Positions 36,201-43,757 of a stretch of DNA of 64,000 nt are shown here, piece after piece. Position 1 is the first letter of the stretch, and each line of letters opens with the position of its first letter. The position numbers were made by a program, and so were the translations under genes. Location: positions 139,601 through 203,600 of the forward strand of contig NZ_BSTQ01000008.1 of assembly GCF_030269605.1 (NCBI RefSeq). Direction: 5' to 3'. The stretch comes from Lentzea sp. NBRC 105346. Lineage in GTDB: Bacteria; Actinomycetota; Actinomycetes; Mycobacteriales; Pseudonocardiaceae. Under the pieces are notes generated by a model. It worked only from the letters and a program-made list of their open reading frames with translations, did not search any database and was not told the DNA's origin.

Positions 36201-36424
36201 CTCGCGCGACCGAGGAGGAGAAGGCCTCGCAGGTCGAGCGCACGCGGGCTTTCCAGGCGGCGCACCGGGCGGAGGCGGACGAGGCGCTGGCGGCGCTCCG
36301 GGAGGCGGCTCAGTCGGGTGCCAATGTGTTCGCGGTGTTGATGGATGCGGCGCGGGTGTGCACGCTGGGGCAGATCACGGAGGCGTTCTTCGAGGTGGGC
36401 GGTCAGTACCGGCGCAACATCTAG
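33221..36424 (+). CDS. icmF: Fused isobutyryl-CoA mutase with G-protein chaperone (IcmF)
   Basis: 1,067 residues in the IcmF order. The cobalamin-binding domain (about 1-150) has [17 protein letters not shown] with the axial His22. The MeaB-like GTPase domain has P-loop [12 protein letters not shown] near 187-198 and NKFE for guanine recognition. After a linker comes the large TIM-barrel mutase (about 520-1067), with [20 protein letters not shown] and [19 protein letters not shown] binding the acyl-CoA. It interconverts isobutyryl- and n-butyryl-CoA, linking valine catabolism to acyl-CoA pools, with GTP-driven cofactor loading and repair built in. The length is normal for the family. Confidence 0.97.
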   Translation: [1067 protein letters not shown]

Positions 36425-36472
36425 GGCGGACGGGGCGCTGGCGGCGTTGCGTGAGGCGGCTCAGGCGGGGGC
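36425..36472 (+). pseudogene. Partial duplicate of icmF 3' region, fragment 1
   Basis: The bases right after the icmF stop (GGCGGACGGGGCGCTGGCGG onward) repeat the icmF segment at 36272-36321 with a few substitutions, coding LRDAAQ-like residues [15 protein letters not shown] in the matching frame. It is a non-coding relic of tandem duplication. Confidence 0.65.
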
Positions 36473-36480
36473 CGTTGCGG

Positions 36481-36670
36481 GGCGAGCGGACGTGGGCGTT
36501 TCAGGCGGTGCACCGGGCGTTGGCGGACGGGCGCTGGCGGGGCTACGTGGGCGGCTCAGTCGGGTGCCAGTGTGTTCGCCTTGTTGATCGATGCCGCGCG
36601 GGTGTGCGCGCTGGGACAGATCGCGGAGCCCTTCTTCGAGGTCGGCGGCCAGTGCCGCCACAACATCTAG
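36481..36670 (+). pseudogene. Partial duplicate of icmF 3' end, fragment 2, including its stop codon
   Basis: This 190-bp stretch aligns with the last 190 bp of icmF (from 36233). Its end reads AQSGASVFALLIDAARVCAL then GQIAEPFFEVGGQCRHNI*, against [20 protein letters not shown] then [18 protein letters not shown] in icmF. The frame breaks in the first half, so it is a fossil. With fragment 1 it shows at least two rounds of duplication of the gene end. Confidence 0.8.
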
Positions 36671-36796
36671 GACGAATGGAGGCATCGGCGTTCGGGTGAA
36701 TGCCGGTGCCCTGATTGGGGTTGGGCGTATCTCGCGGCACCCTTGACGACACCTGTTGATACGCGGTCGCTCGAACCGCGTGCTGGACGGTGAGTC

Positions 36797-38839
36797 ATGG
36801 CTGCCGACATGGAACTGGGCCTGGTCTGGGACGACGACCGGGAGAACTTCGAGGTCAGTCTCCGGCTGGTCGCACCCGGCAGTGACGACCGGCTCGATCA
36901 CGTCAACGACGGCGTCCGGATCGACGAACAGGCGCTCGCGGCCGTTGGGGACGACGAACCGGCGTACGGCGTTCGACTATCTCGAATGCTGTTCGCTCAC
37001 GACAAGGTCGTCGAGTTCTACGAGAAGGCGCTGATCGCGGCCGGCGGGGAGCCGTTGCACCTGCGGCTGCACGTGCACGGCCCGGCGCGGTTCCACAACC
37101 TGCGCTGGGAGTCGGTGCGCGCGCCCGGCGCGGACGGCCCGCCCATCGCCACGATGGACAACGTCCTGTTCTCCCGGTACCTGAGCAGCGAGGACTGGCG
37201 GCCGATCACGCTCACCACCAGCCCCGGTCATCGGGCGCTCGTCGTGATCGCGGCGCCGGACGACCTCGCGCAATACCGGCTCGCCGACGTCGACGCCGCG
37301 GGTGAACGGGCACGGGCGCTGGCCGCGTTGCAGGGTTACAGCGTCGACGTGCTCTGCGGGGGTGGCGAGGCGAGCCTCGCCCGGATCGCCGAACAGTTGG
37401 AGAAGCACCACTACGAAGTTCTCTACCTGGTCGCGCACGGCCGATGGGTGGACGGCGAGGCGCACCTCGTGCTGGAGGGGCCGGACGGGAAGTACGCGCG
37501 CGTGGACGGGCTGCGGCTCGCCGAGCGGGTGCGCGGTGTCGAACGGCGTCCGACATTGTCGATCCTGTTGTCCTGTCAGTCGGCAATGGGGAACGTCGTT
37601 CTGGGTGGGCTCGGTCCGCGGCTGTCCGGCGCCGGGATTCCCGCCGTGATCGCGATGCAGGGCGAGGTCACCATGAAGACCGCGCAGGACTTCGCGACCG
37701 CGTTCTTCAGCGCCTTCCGCGAGCAGCCGGTCGTGGACCGCGCGGTGGCCGTCGCCCGCAGGGCCGTCCGCGATCGGCCGGACTGGTGGGCGCCGGTGCT
37801 GTTCTCCCGGCTGAGGTCCGGCCGTGCCTACCAGCCGTCGGTCACCTCGGTCTCCGACACGGTGTGGGAGGACATCGGCGCGGTAATGGCGATGGAAGAG
37901 GTCACCCCGGTGCTCGGGCCGGGGCTCGCGGACGGCATTGTCGGCTCCCGTTCGGAAATCGCGCAGCGGTGGGTGCGGCGCTGGCAGATGCCCATCGCGC
38001 CGTTCGGGCGGACGAATCTCGCCCAGGTCGCGCAGTACCTGCGGGTCGGGCGCAAACCGGCCGTCGTGCGCGCCTACCTCCGCAAGTACCTGCTCGACGA
38101 CCTGCTGGAACGTGTCGAGATCGCGAAGGAGGGCGACGCCTTCCACGGTCTGCCGGAGAACCTGCTGACGTGCCGCAACCCGCTGCCGATCATCCACGAG
38201 ATCGGTCGGCGCACGCGGGCCGAGGACCCGGACGACCCGTACCGCGTGGTGTCCGCGCTGCGGTCGAAGGTGTACTTCACGACCGGCTGGACGAACCTGC
38301 TGCAGGACGCGATGCGGGAACGGGGCAAGGAGCCGCGCACGCTGTGCTTCCCGTGGTCCGGCGACGGCAAGTGGCTCGACCTGGACGACAAGGACGTCCA
38401 GAAGTGGCCATTGCCCACAGTGGACAGTCCGTGGGTGTGCCACCTGTTCGGCCGGCTCGACCGGCCGGACTCCCTGGTGCTGACCGAGGACGACTACTTC
38501 GCGTGGCTCAGCGCGTGGATCGAACGGCGTCCGACAATGTCGAAACTGTTGCCCACGCTGTCGCTGAGCCTGACGAACCGTTCGCTCTTGTTCGTCGGCT
38601 ACCAGCTGCGCGAGTGGGACTTCCAGGTGCTCTACCAGAGCATCCAGACGTTCGGCGGGGCGCAGTTGCGCGACGACTACCCGCACGTCGGCGTTCAGCT
38701 CATGCCGGACGTCGACGTCATCGAACCCGAGGCGGCGCAACGGTATCTGGAGTCGTCGCTGAGCAACGTGCACATCTTCTGGAGCGACGCCAGGACGTTC
38801 CTGGCCGACCTGCGCGACCGGACGGGGCTGGCGGTATGA
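36797..38839 (+). CDS. CHAT protease-SIR2-like fusion protein (candidate conflict-system effector)
   Basis: 680 residues. An N-terminal beta-rich region (1-145) precedes a CHAT (caspase-like, clan CD) domain, about 145-345, with the catalytic dyad His214 in YLVAHGRWVDG and Cys260 in LSILLSCQSAMG. The C-terminal part (about 365-680) is SIR2-like: EEVTPVLGPGLADG replaces the usual GAGxS strand-turn, VYFTTGWTNLLQ (492-503) replaces TTNYDxLLE, CHLFGRLDRPDSLVLTEDDY (548-567) keeps the His, and LLFVGYQLREWD matches the final strand. The SIR2 Asn is not conserved. It is first in a four-gene operon; the stop overlaps the STAND gene start (ATGA). Confidence 0.8.
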   Translation: MAADMELGLVWDDDRENFEVSLRLVAPGSDDRLDHVNDGVRIDEQALAAVGDDEPAYGVRLSRMLFAHDKVVEFYEKALIAAGGEPLHLRLHVHGPARFHNLRWESVRAPGADGPPIATMDNVLFSRYLSSEDWRPITLTTSPGHRALVVIAAPDDLAQYRLADVDAAGERARALAALQGYSVDVLCGGGEASLARIAEQLEKHHYEVLYLVAHGRWVDGEAHLVLEGPDGKYARVDGLRLAERVRGVERRPTLSILLSCQSAMGNVVLGGLGPRLSGAGIPAVIAMQGEVTMKTAQDFATAFFSAFREQPVVDRAVAVARRAVRDRPDWWAPVLFSRLRSGRAYQPSVTSVSDTVWEDIGAVMAMEEVTPVLGPGLADGIVGSRSEIAQRWVRRWQMPIAPFGRTNLAQVAQYLRVGRKPAVVRAYLRKYLLDDLLERVEIAKEGDAFHGLPENLLTCRNPLPIIHEIGRRTRAEDPDDPYRVVSALRSKVYFTTGWTNLLQDAMRERGKEPRTLCFPWSGDGKWLDLDDKDVQKWPLPTVDSPWVCHLFGRLDRPDSLVLTEDDYFAWLSAWIERRPTMSKLLPTLSLSLTNRSLLFVGYQLREWDFQVLYQSIQTFGGAQLRDDYPHVGVQLMPDVDVIEPEAAQRYLESSLSNVHIFWSDARTFLADLRDRTGLAV

Positions 38840-40206
38840 GCGCGGACAACCCCTATGTGGGACCGAGGGCCTTCCGGGACACCGAGACGCTGCCCAACCG
38901 GCAGCGCGAGGCGACGGAGCTGACGAACCTGCTGATGGCCGAACGGGTGGTGCTGCTGCACGCTCCGTCCGGCGCGGGCAAGACCTCGCTGATCCAGGCG
39001 TCGGTGTTGAAGCTGCTGGAACAGGAGAAATTCCGGCCGACGAAGGCGTTGCGGGTGGAGTGCCCGAAGCCGACCGGTATCCAGCCGCGCAACCGGTTCA
39101 GCTACGCGCTGGCACTCGACCTGCTGGGGCGCAAGAAACACGACCCCGACGAGCTCGCGGCGATGACGCTGAGCCAGGTGCTGTGCGAGGCGCTGGGTGA
39201 CTCGGGGCGCCGGGTGCTGATCCTCGACCAGCTGGAGGAGACGCTGACGCTCGACCCGGCGGGCCTGGACGCGAAGGAGCAGTTCTTCGCCGAGCTGGGC
39301 GACGCGCTGCAGGAGTGCTCACTGTGGGCGTTGCTCGCGATCCGCGAGGACTACCTGGGCGCGCTGGACCGGTACCTGCGGTACCTGCCGGGCGAGCTGC
39401 GCGTGCGCTACCGGCTCGACCTGCTGGACAAGCAGGACGCGCTGGACGCCGTCCAGAAACCGGCCCAGGACACGGGAATCACGTTCACCGACGACGCGGC
39501 GATGGTGCTCGTCGACCGGCTGGCCGGCGACACGTGCGTCGAACCGTTCCAGCTGCAGGTCGTGTGCCGTCAGCTGTGGGAGGACTGGCGGTCCGCGCAC
39601 GGCGAGGGGGCCACGACCATCACGGTCGGAGACGCGCGGGACGCCGACATCGACTCCGCGCTGGGCAAGTACTACGACCAGGCCCTCGACGACGTCGAGG
39701 CCGAGTTCGGCGTGCCCGAACGCGATCTGCGGGACTGGTTCGAGGAGGAACTGACCGACAACGGCAGGCGCAGGCAGACCACGGCCGGCCCGGTGGGCGG
39801 CACGCGGGTGCTGGACCGCCTGGAAGACGCCTACCTGATCCGCAGCGACACCCGCGGCGGCACCAAGTGGTACGAGCTGTCGCACGACCGGCTCGTCGCC
39901 GCGGTGCTGGAGAACAACCGGGCGTGGCAGCTGCAGAACCTCGACAGCTGGCAGGTCGCCGCCTACGAGTGGAAGCGGCGGGGCCGGCAGGTCAAGTTCC
40001 TGCTGCCCAAGGCGAAGCTCGCCTACGCGCCGCCGGTGAACACCAAGGGGCTGCTGCGGCACGAGCAGGACTTCCTGCGCGAGTCGTTCCAGCTGGCGGG
40101 CGACCTGTCGAGCGCGAAGCTGCACAAGAACCAGTTGCGCATCCTCGCCGCGATCGCCGCGATCGAGCTCGTGGTGATCATCGTGCTGCTGGCCACGGGA
40201 GCGTGA
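38836..40206 (+). CDS. Membrane-anchored STAND/AAA NTPase (nSTAND1-like)
   Basis: 456 residues. The opening NPYVGPRAFRDTETLPNRQRE is the hallmark N-terminus of novel-STAND (nSTAND1) NTPases. Walker A is APSGAGKTSL (43-52) and Walker B is VLILDQLEE. The sensor region is LLAIREDYLG and the winged-helix/arginine region is WYELSHDRLVAAVLENN. The usual C-terminal WD40 or TPR sensor is absent. Instead the protein ends in one membrane helix (IAAIELVVIIVLLATGA), so it may be tethered to the membrane. It sits between the CHAT-SIR2 and peptidase genes and could be the NTP-driven switch of this operon (inference). Confidence 0.85.
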   Translation: MSADNPYVGPRAFRDTETLPNRQREATELTNLLMAERVVLLHAPSGAGKTSLIQASVLKLLEQEKFRPTKALRVECPKPTGIQPRNRFSYALALDLLGRKKHDPDELAAMTLSQVLCEALGDSGRRVLILDQLEETLTLDPAGLDAKEQFFAELGDALQECSLWALLAIREDYLGALDRYLRYLPGELRVRYRLDLLDKQDALDAVQKPAQDTGITFTDDAAMVLVDRLAGDTCVEPFQLQVVCRQLWEDWRSAHGEGATTITVGDARDADIDSALGKYYDQALDDVEAEFGVPERDLRDWFEEELTDNGRRRQTTAGPVGGTRVLDRLEDAYLIRSDTRGGTKWYELSHDRLVAAVLENNRAWQLQNLDSWQVAAYEWKRRGRQVKFLLPKAKLAYAPPVNTKGLLRHEQDFLRESFQLAGDLSSAKLHKNQLRILAAIAAIELVVIIVLLATGA

Positions 40207-40209
40207 ACC

Positions 40210-41508
40210 ATGGTCGCCTTCAACGGAGTGGACGCACACACCGGCGGGTACCTGTTCCCGCGGATGGGTCCGTCCGCGGTGGCCAGGCTCGCGCAGGAGA
40301 CGGACACGAAGTCCGCGTTCCTGCGCGGCATGCGTCGTCGCGACATGCTGAACGAGGCGACGTTCGGCGTGCTCTTCGTCGACGACCCGGACGATCTGGC
40401 GCAGACCGGCTGGGGCGTGCTGTTCCCGGAGGACGTCTCGCCCGAGGTGGTGACCGCGCTGGAACCGTTGCTGCGCCTGCGTGAGCGGGACGCGGGACGC
40501 CGGTTCCACCGGTACTTCGTGCGGCGGGGCGAGAGCGTCAGCGACTTCCTGATGCGCAACGGCATGGGACCGGGCCCGGCCGACCCGAACGTGGTGCCGT
40601 ACTACCTGCTCATCGTCGGACCACCGACCGCGATCTCGTTTCCGTTCCAGTACCAGCTCGACGTCGACTACGCGGTCGGCCGGATCGACCTCGACACACC
40701 TTCTGAGTACGCCGCGTATGCCGAGGCCGTGTGTGTCGCGGAGGAGCGGGCGTTCTCGCGGCCGGCCGTGCACCTGTTCGGCACGCGCAATGCCGGTGAC
40801 ACCGCCACGGCGCTCAGCGCGAGCAGGCTGGTGCAGCCGCTCGCCGACCAGCTCGCGAGCCGGTCGTCGGCGGACGTTGTCAGCAGCGACATCGGTCCGG
40901 TGGCGACGAAGGCGCGGTTGGCCGGGCTCCTCGAGGACGGGCCGCCCGTGCTGTTCACCGCGACCCACGGTCTCGGCAGCGAACACGGTGCGATCAAAGA
41001 GATCCAGGGATCGCTGGTGTGCCAGGACTGGCCCGGCCCGCTCGCAGTGGCGCGCGAGGTCGACCCCGCGCACTACCTGTCCGCGGCCGACGTGGTCGCA
41101 CCGCTCGCGACGAGGATCGTGTTCTCGTTCGCCTGCTACAGCGCGGGTTATCCGGACCAGCCGTACGTGTCCAGCCTGCCGAAGAAGCTGCTTTCCCTGG
41201 GGCTGCTGGGTTTCGTCGGGCACGTGGATCGCGCGTGGGGTTACTCCTTCCTCTGGAAGGGTGCCAAGGCGCAGATCACCTCGATGGTCGGCACCATGCT
41301 GGACATCCACAAAGGACACCGGCTGGGCAACGCCATGGAGGCGATGAACTCGCGCTGGGCGTCCATCGCGACGCAGCTCGCCACCGAGCTCGACGCCGCG
41401 CGCGACGACGACAAGCTCATCGACGACCGCATGCTCGCGTGGCTGTGGACCGCGAGCAACGACGCACGCGACTACGTGGTGCTCGGCGATCCCGCCGTGC
41501 GCGCGTGA
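40210..41508 (+). CDS. Caspase-like clan CD peptidase (C25/CHAT-related)
   Basis: 432 residues, starting three bases after the NTPase stop. A central-to-C-terminal caspase-hemoglobinase fold is indicated by a His-Gly after a hydrophobic strand (VLFTATHGLGSEHG, His253) and a Cys after another (RIVFSFACYSAGYP, Cys309), the dyad geometry of caspases, gingipains and CHAT proteins. VGHVDRAWGYSFLWKGA follows, as in C25-like enzymes. The N-terminal 180 residues have no recognised domain; a regulatory role is possible. It would be the second protease of the operon. Confidence 0.75.
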   Translation: MVAFNGVDAHTGGYLFPRMGPSAVARLAQETDTKSAFLRGMRRRDMLNEATFGVLFVDDPDDLAQTGWGVLFPEDVSPEVVTALEPLLRLRERDAGRRFHRYFVRRGESVSDFLMRNGMGPGPADPNVVPYYLLIVGPPTAISFPFQYQLDVDYAVGRIDLDTPSEYAAYAEAVCVAEERAFSRPAVHLFGTRNAGDTATALSASRLVQPLADQLASRSSADVVSSDIGPVATKARLAGLLEDGPPVLFTATHGLGSEHGAIKEIQGSLVCQDWPGPLAVAREVDPAHYLSAADVVAPLATRIVFSFACYSAGYPDQPYVSSLPKKLLSLGLLGFVGHVDRAWGYSFLWKGAKAQITSMVGTMLDIHKGHRLGNAMEAMNSRWASIATQLATELDAARDDDKLIDDRMLAWLWTASNDARDYVVLGDPAVRA

Positions 41509-41521
41509 AGGAGAGGCCCCG

Positions 41522-42739
41522 ATGTCGAGAGAAACCGTTCCCGGCCACGACGACGTCCGCTACCACCTGCTCGCCTACGACGAGGACGGTCGCGAACGGG
41601 GTGGCGACAGCCGCGACGTGGTGCGGGAGGCGCAGAACGGCGTCACCGACATCTTCCTGTTCAGCCACGGCTGGATGGGCGACGTGCCCGCGGCGCGCGA
41701 GCAGTACGGCAAGTGGCTCGGCACCATGGCCGACTGCCGCGCCGAACGCGAGCACGCGCACAACTCGCCCGGCGGGTTCAAGTCGCTGCTGATCGGGTTG
41801 CACTGGCCGAGCAAGGCGTGGGGTGACGAAGAGATCGGGTCGATGTCCTTCGTGGCGGAGAGTGCTCGGCTGCTCGGCGGGGGAGCGGCCCGGCAGGCGG
41901 CCGTCCGCACGATCGTCGACGCGGCGATGGAGGACGCGGCGCCCGACGTGCTGCCGCCGCGGGTTCGCGAGGCGTACGACTTCCTGGAGGCCGCGGATCC
42001 CGACCTGCCCGACGAGCACGACCGGGCGCCGTTCGACGCCGAGCAGCTCTACCAGGGCTGCCTGCTGGACGACGCGGCCTCGTTCGGCGGCTTCTCCTTC
42101 GGCGGCCTGCTGGATCCGTTGCGCGTGCTGACGTTCTGGAAGATGAAGAAGCGGGCCCGCACGTTCGGCGAGGGCGGCGCGGCGGCCCTGGTCCGCGACC
42201 TGCAGCGGGCGGCGCCGCAGGCCCGGATTCACCTGATGGGCCACAGTTTCGGGTGCATCGTGATGTCCGGCGCGGCGATGCGGGCGGACCGTCCGGTAGC
42301 CACCATGGCGCTCATCCAGGGCGCGATGTCGTTGTGGTCGTACTGCTCGGACATCCCCGAGGACCGCGGCCACGCGGGCTACTTCCGGTCCGTCGTCGGC
42401 GACCGGCGTGTCACCGGTCCGGTGCTGGTCACGACGTCGCCGTTCGACAATGCCGTATGCCGTTTCTATCCGCTCGGCGCGCGGTCGGGCCGGCAGGTCG
42501 ACTTCGCCCCTGGAAGGCTGCCGAAGTACGGCGCGATCGGCGCACACGGCGTGCGCGGGCCGGGGATCGATCTGGTCGACCATGTCGACCTGCGTTCGGT
42601 CGGGGACCTGGCGCCGGGCCGGGTGCACAACATCGACGCGCGGGCGGTCGTGGCCACGAGGGACGGCATCGCCGGCGCGCACAACGACATCTGTCACGTC
42701 GAGCTGGGGCGGCTGGTCTGGCGGGCGGTGCGGCCGTGA
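41522..42739 (+). CDS. Alpha/beta hydrolase (lipase/esterase-like), last gene of the CHAT-STAND operon
   Basis: 405 residues, started at the ATG with AAGGAGAGG seven bases upstream, 13 bases after the peptidase stop. The oxyanion strand is DIFLFSHGWMGD and the nucleophile elbow is HLMGHSFGCIVMSG (Ser242), followed by a late His in HNDICHVELG that could complete the triad. A long insertion (about 100-215) forms a lid. Substrate unknown; a membrane lipid or ester is plausible given the membrane-tethered NTPase partner. Homologous standalone hydrolases exist, but the pairing here suggests an effector or downstream enzyme. Confidence 0.78.
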   Translation: MSRETVPGHDDVRYHLLAYDEDGRERGGDSRDVVREAQNGVTDIFLFSHGWMGDVPAAREQYGKWLGTMADCRAEREHAHNSPGGFKSLLIGLHWPSKAWGDEEIGSMSFVAESARLLGGGAARQAAVRTIVDAAMEDAAPDVLPPRVREAYDFLEAADPDLPDEHDRAPFDAEQLYQGCLLDDAASFGGFSFGGLLDPLRVLTFWKMKKRARTFGEGGAAALVRDLQRAAPQARIHLMGHSFGCIVMSGAAMRADRPVATMALIQGAMSLWSYCSDIPEDRGHAGYFRSVVGDRRVTGPVLVTTSPFDNAVCRFYPLGARSGRQVDFAPGRLPKYGAIGAHGVRGPGIDLVDHVDLRSVGDLAPGRVHNIDARAVVATRDGIAGAHNDICHVELGRLVWRAVRP

Positions 42740-42778
42740 TGTCCGTTTTCAGAAACAGGGTCAATCGGTTGACTGGCG

Positions 42779-42808
42779 TTGACTGATCCGATGACTTGCT
42801 TCTAGCCT
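42779..42808 (+). promoter_or_regulatory. Sigma-70-type promoter for the DUF1080 gene
   Basis: TTGACT and TAGCCT are separated by 18 bases, ending 42 bases upstream of the ATG. A second TTGACT begins 10 bases earlier. The surrounding DNA is less GC-rich than the coding flanks. This is a visual match only. Confidence 0.45.
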
Positions 42809-42850
42809 TGGTCTCACCGTCGCTGAGAAATTCCTTCAGAGGACGGTAAT

Positions 42851-43543
42851 ATGATTCGTCGTCCATTGTGGATGCTCACCGTCGCATTCGCGCTGCTCGT
42901 CGGCGCGGCGCTGCCGGCGGCCGGTGCCGCGGAACCGAAGCTCGTTCCCATTTTCGACGGCAAGACGCTGGACGGATGGACCGCCCACGCCGACAAGATG
43001 TTCGTCGTCAAGAACGGCGCGATCCACAGCCAGAAGGACGCGACCCGCGGCTGGCTGTACTACAACAAGCAGCAGTACGGCAGTTTCCGCTGGATATTCC
43101 ACGTGCGCCAGGTCTCCGGCAACCACCAGCCGACCGTGTTGATCTGGGGCAAGATCCAGACGCCGGCGCTGAACGGCCTCGGTGCCATCCAGTTCCAGCC
43201 GCCCAACGGCGGCTCGTGGGATTACCGGCCCGGCCACAACAACGGCGGTAAAGGCCTGTTCACGCGCTATCCGCACCCCAAGTGGGACATCCACAAGTGG
43301 GCGCAGTGTGAAATTCTCGCCAACCACGTGACCGGTATCGCCCGCATGGCGTGCTGCCCGCTTCCGGAGAACGCCACGAAGTGCAAGGCGACCGAGGTCC
43401 TGAAGTTCGAGGACAAGAAGGAACCGGCGGGCCGCGTGGCTCCGCTGGCCATTCAGATCCACAACAAGGGCATTGAGGACGAGTACAAGAACCTGCTGGT
43501 CGAGTCGCCGGTGGCCGAGCCGGACAAGTTCATCACCACATAG
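42851..43543 (+). CDS. Secreted DUF1080 (3-keto-disaccharide hydrolase-like) protein
   Basis: 230 residues with a Sec signal (MIRRPLWMLTVAFALLVGAALPAAGAAE, cut after about residue 26). The mature part follows the DUF1080 concanavalin-like fold: IFDGKTLDGWTAHADKMFVV, WLYYNKQQYGSFRWIFHVR and IQIHNKGIEDEYKNLLVE. Members bind or cleave 3-keto-glycosides and other sugars. Several Cys in ARMACCPLPENATKC may form disulfides. It has its own promoter and is followed by a repeat-rich convergent intergenic region. Confidence 0.82.
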   Translation: MIRRPLWMLTVAFALLVGAALPAAGAAEPKLVPIFDGKTLDGWTAHADKMFVVKNGAIHSQKDATRGWLYYNKQQYGSFRWIFHVRQVSGNHQPTVLIWGKIQTPALNGLGAIQFQPPNGGSWDYRPGHNNGGKGLFTRYPHPKWDIHKWAQCEILANHVTGIARMACCPLPENATKCKATEVLKFEDKKEPAGRVAPLAIQIHNKGIEDEYKNLLVESPVAEPDKFITT

Positions 43544-43558
43544 CGGGAGCCCGGTGTT

Positions 43559-43670
43559 GTCACGCCACGCGGGAGCCCCGTGTGGCGTGACATGCGTCGT
43601 GGGGCTCCCGTGTGGCGTGGTGTGCGTCGTGGGGTTCCCGCGTGGCGTGGTGTGCGTCGTGGGGCTCCCG
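43559..43670. repeat. 30-bp tandem repeats with a foldback arm between convergent genes
   Basis: Three direct copies of a 30-bp unit (TGTGGCGTGGTGTGCGTCGT plus GGGGCTCCCG) run from 43581 to 43670 with 2-4 differences. The preceding GTCACGCCACGCGGGAGCCCC is the reverse complement of the unit junction, with 18 of 21 matches, and can fold back on 43601-43621. The position between the DUF1080 and Acg-like 3' ends fits a terminator region. Its length being a multiple of three gives fortuitous decapeptide repeats in several frames. Confidence 0.8.
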
Positions 43671-43757
43671 CGTGGTGCGAGTGCGACGGATCGCGCCCGG
43701 CCGCGCCACGTGTCACCCCCGCGTGGCTCGGCCCGGCGCGATCCTCATCCCTGTGTC

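Noticed and set aside
36671-36796. Search for a promoter of the CHAT-STAND operon (TTGACG at 36743).
   Set aside because: No convincing -10 box lies at proper spacing, so no promoter is claimed.
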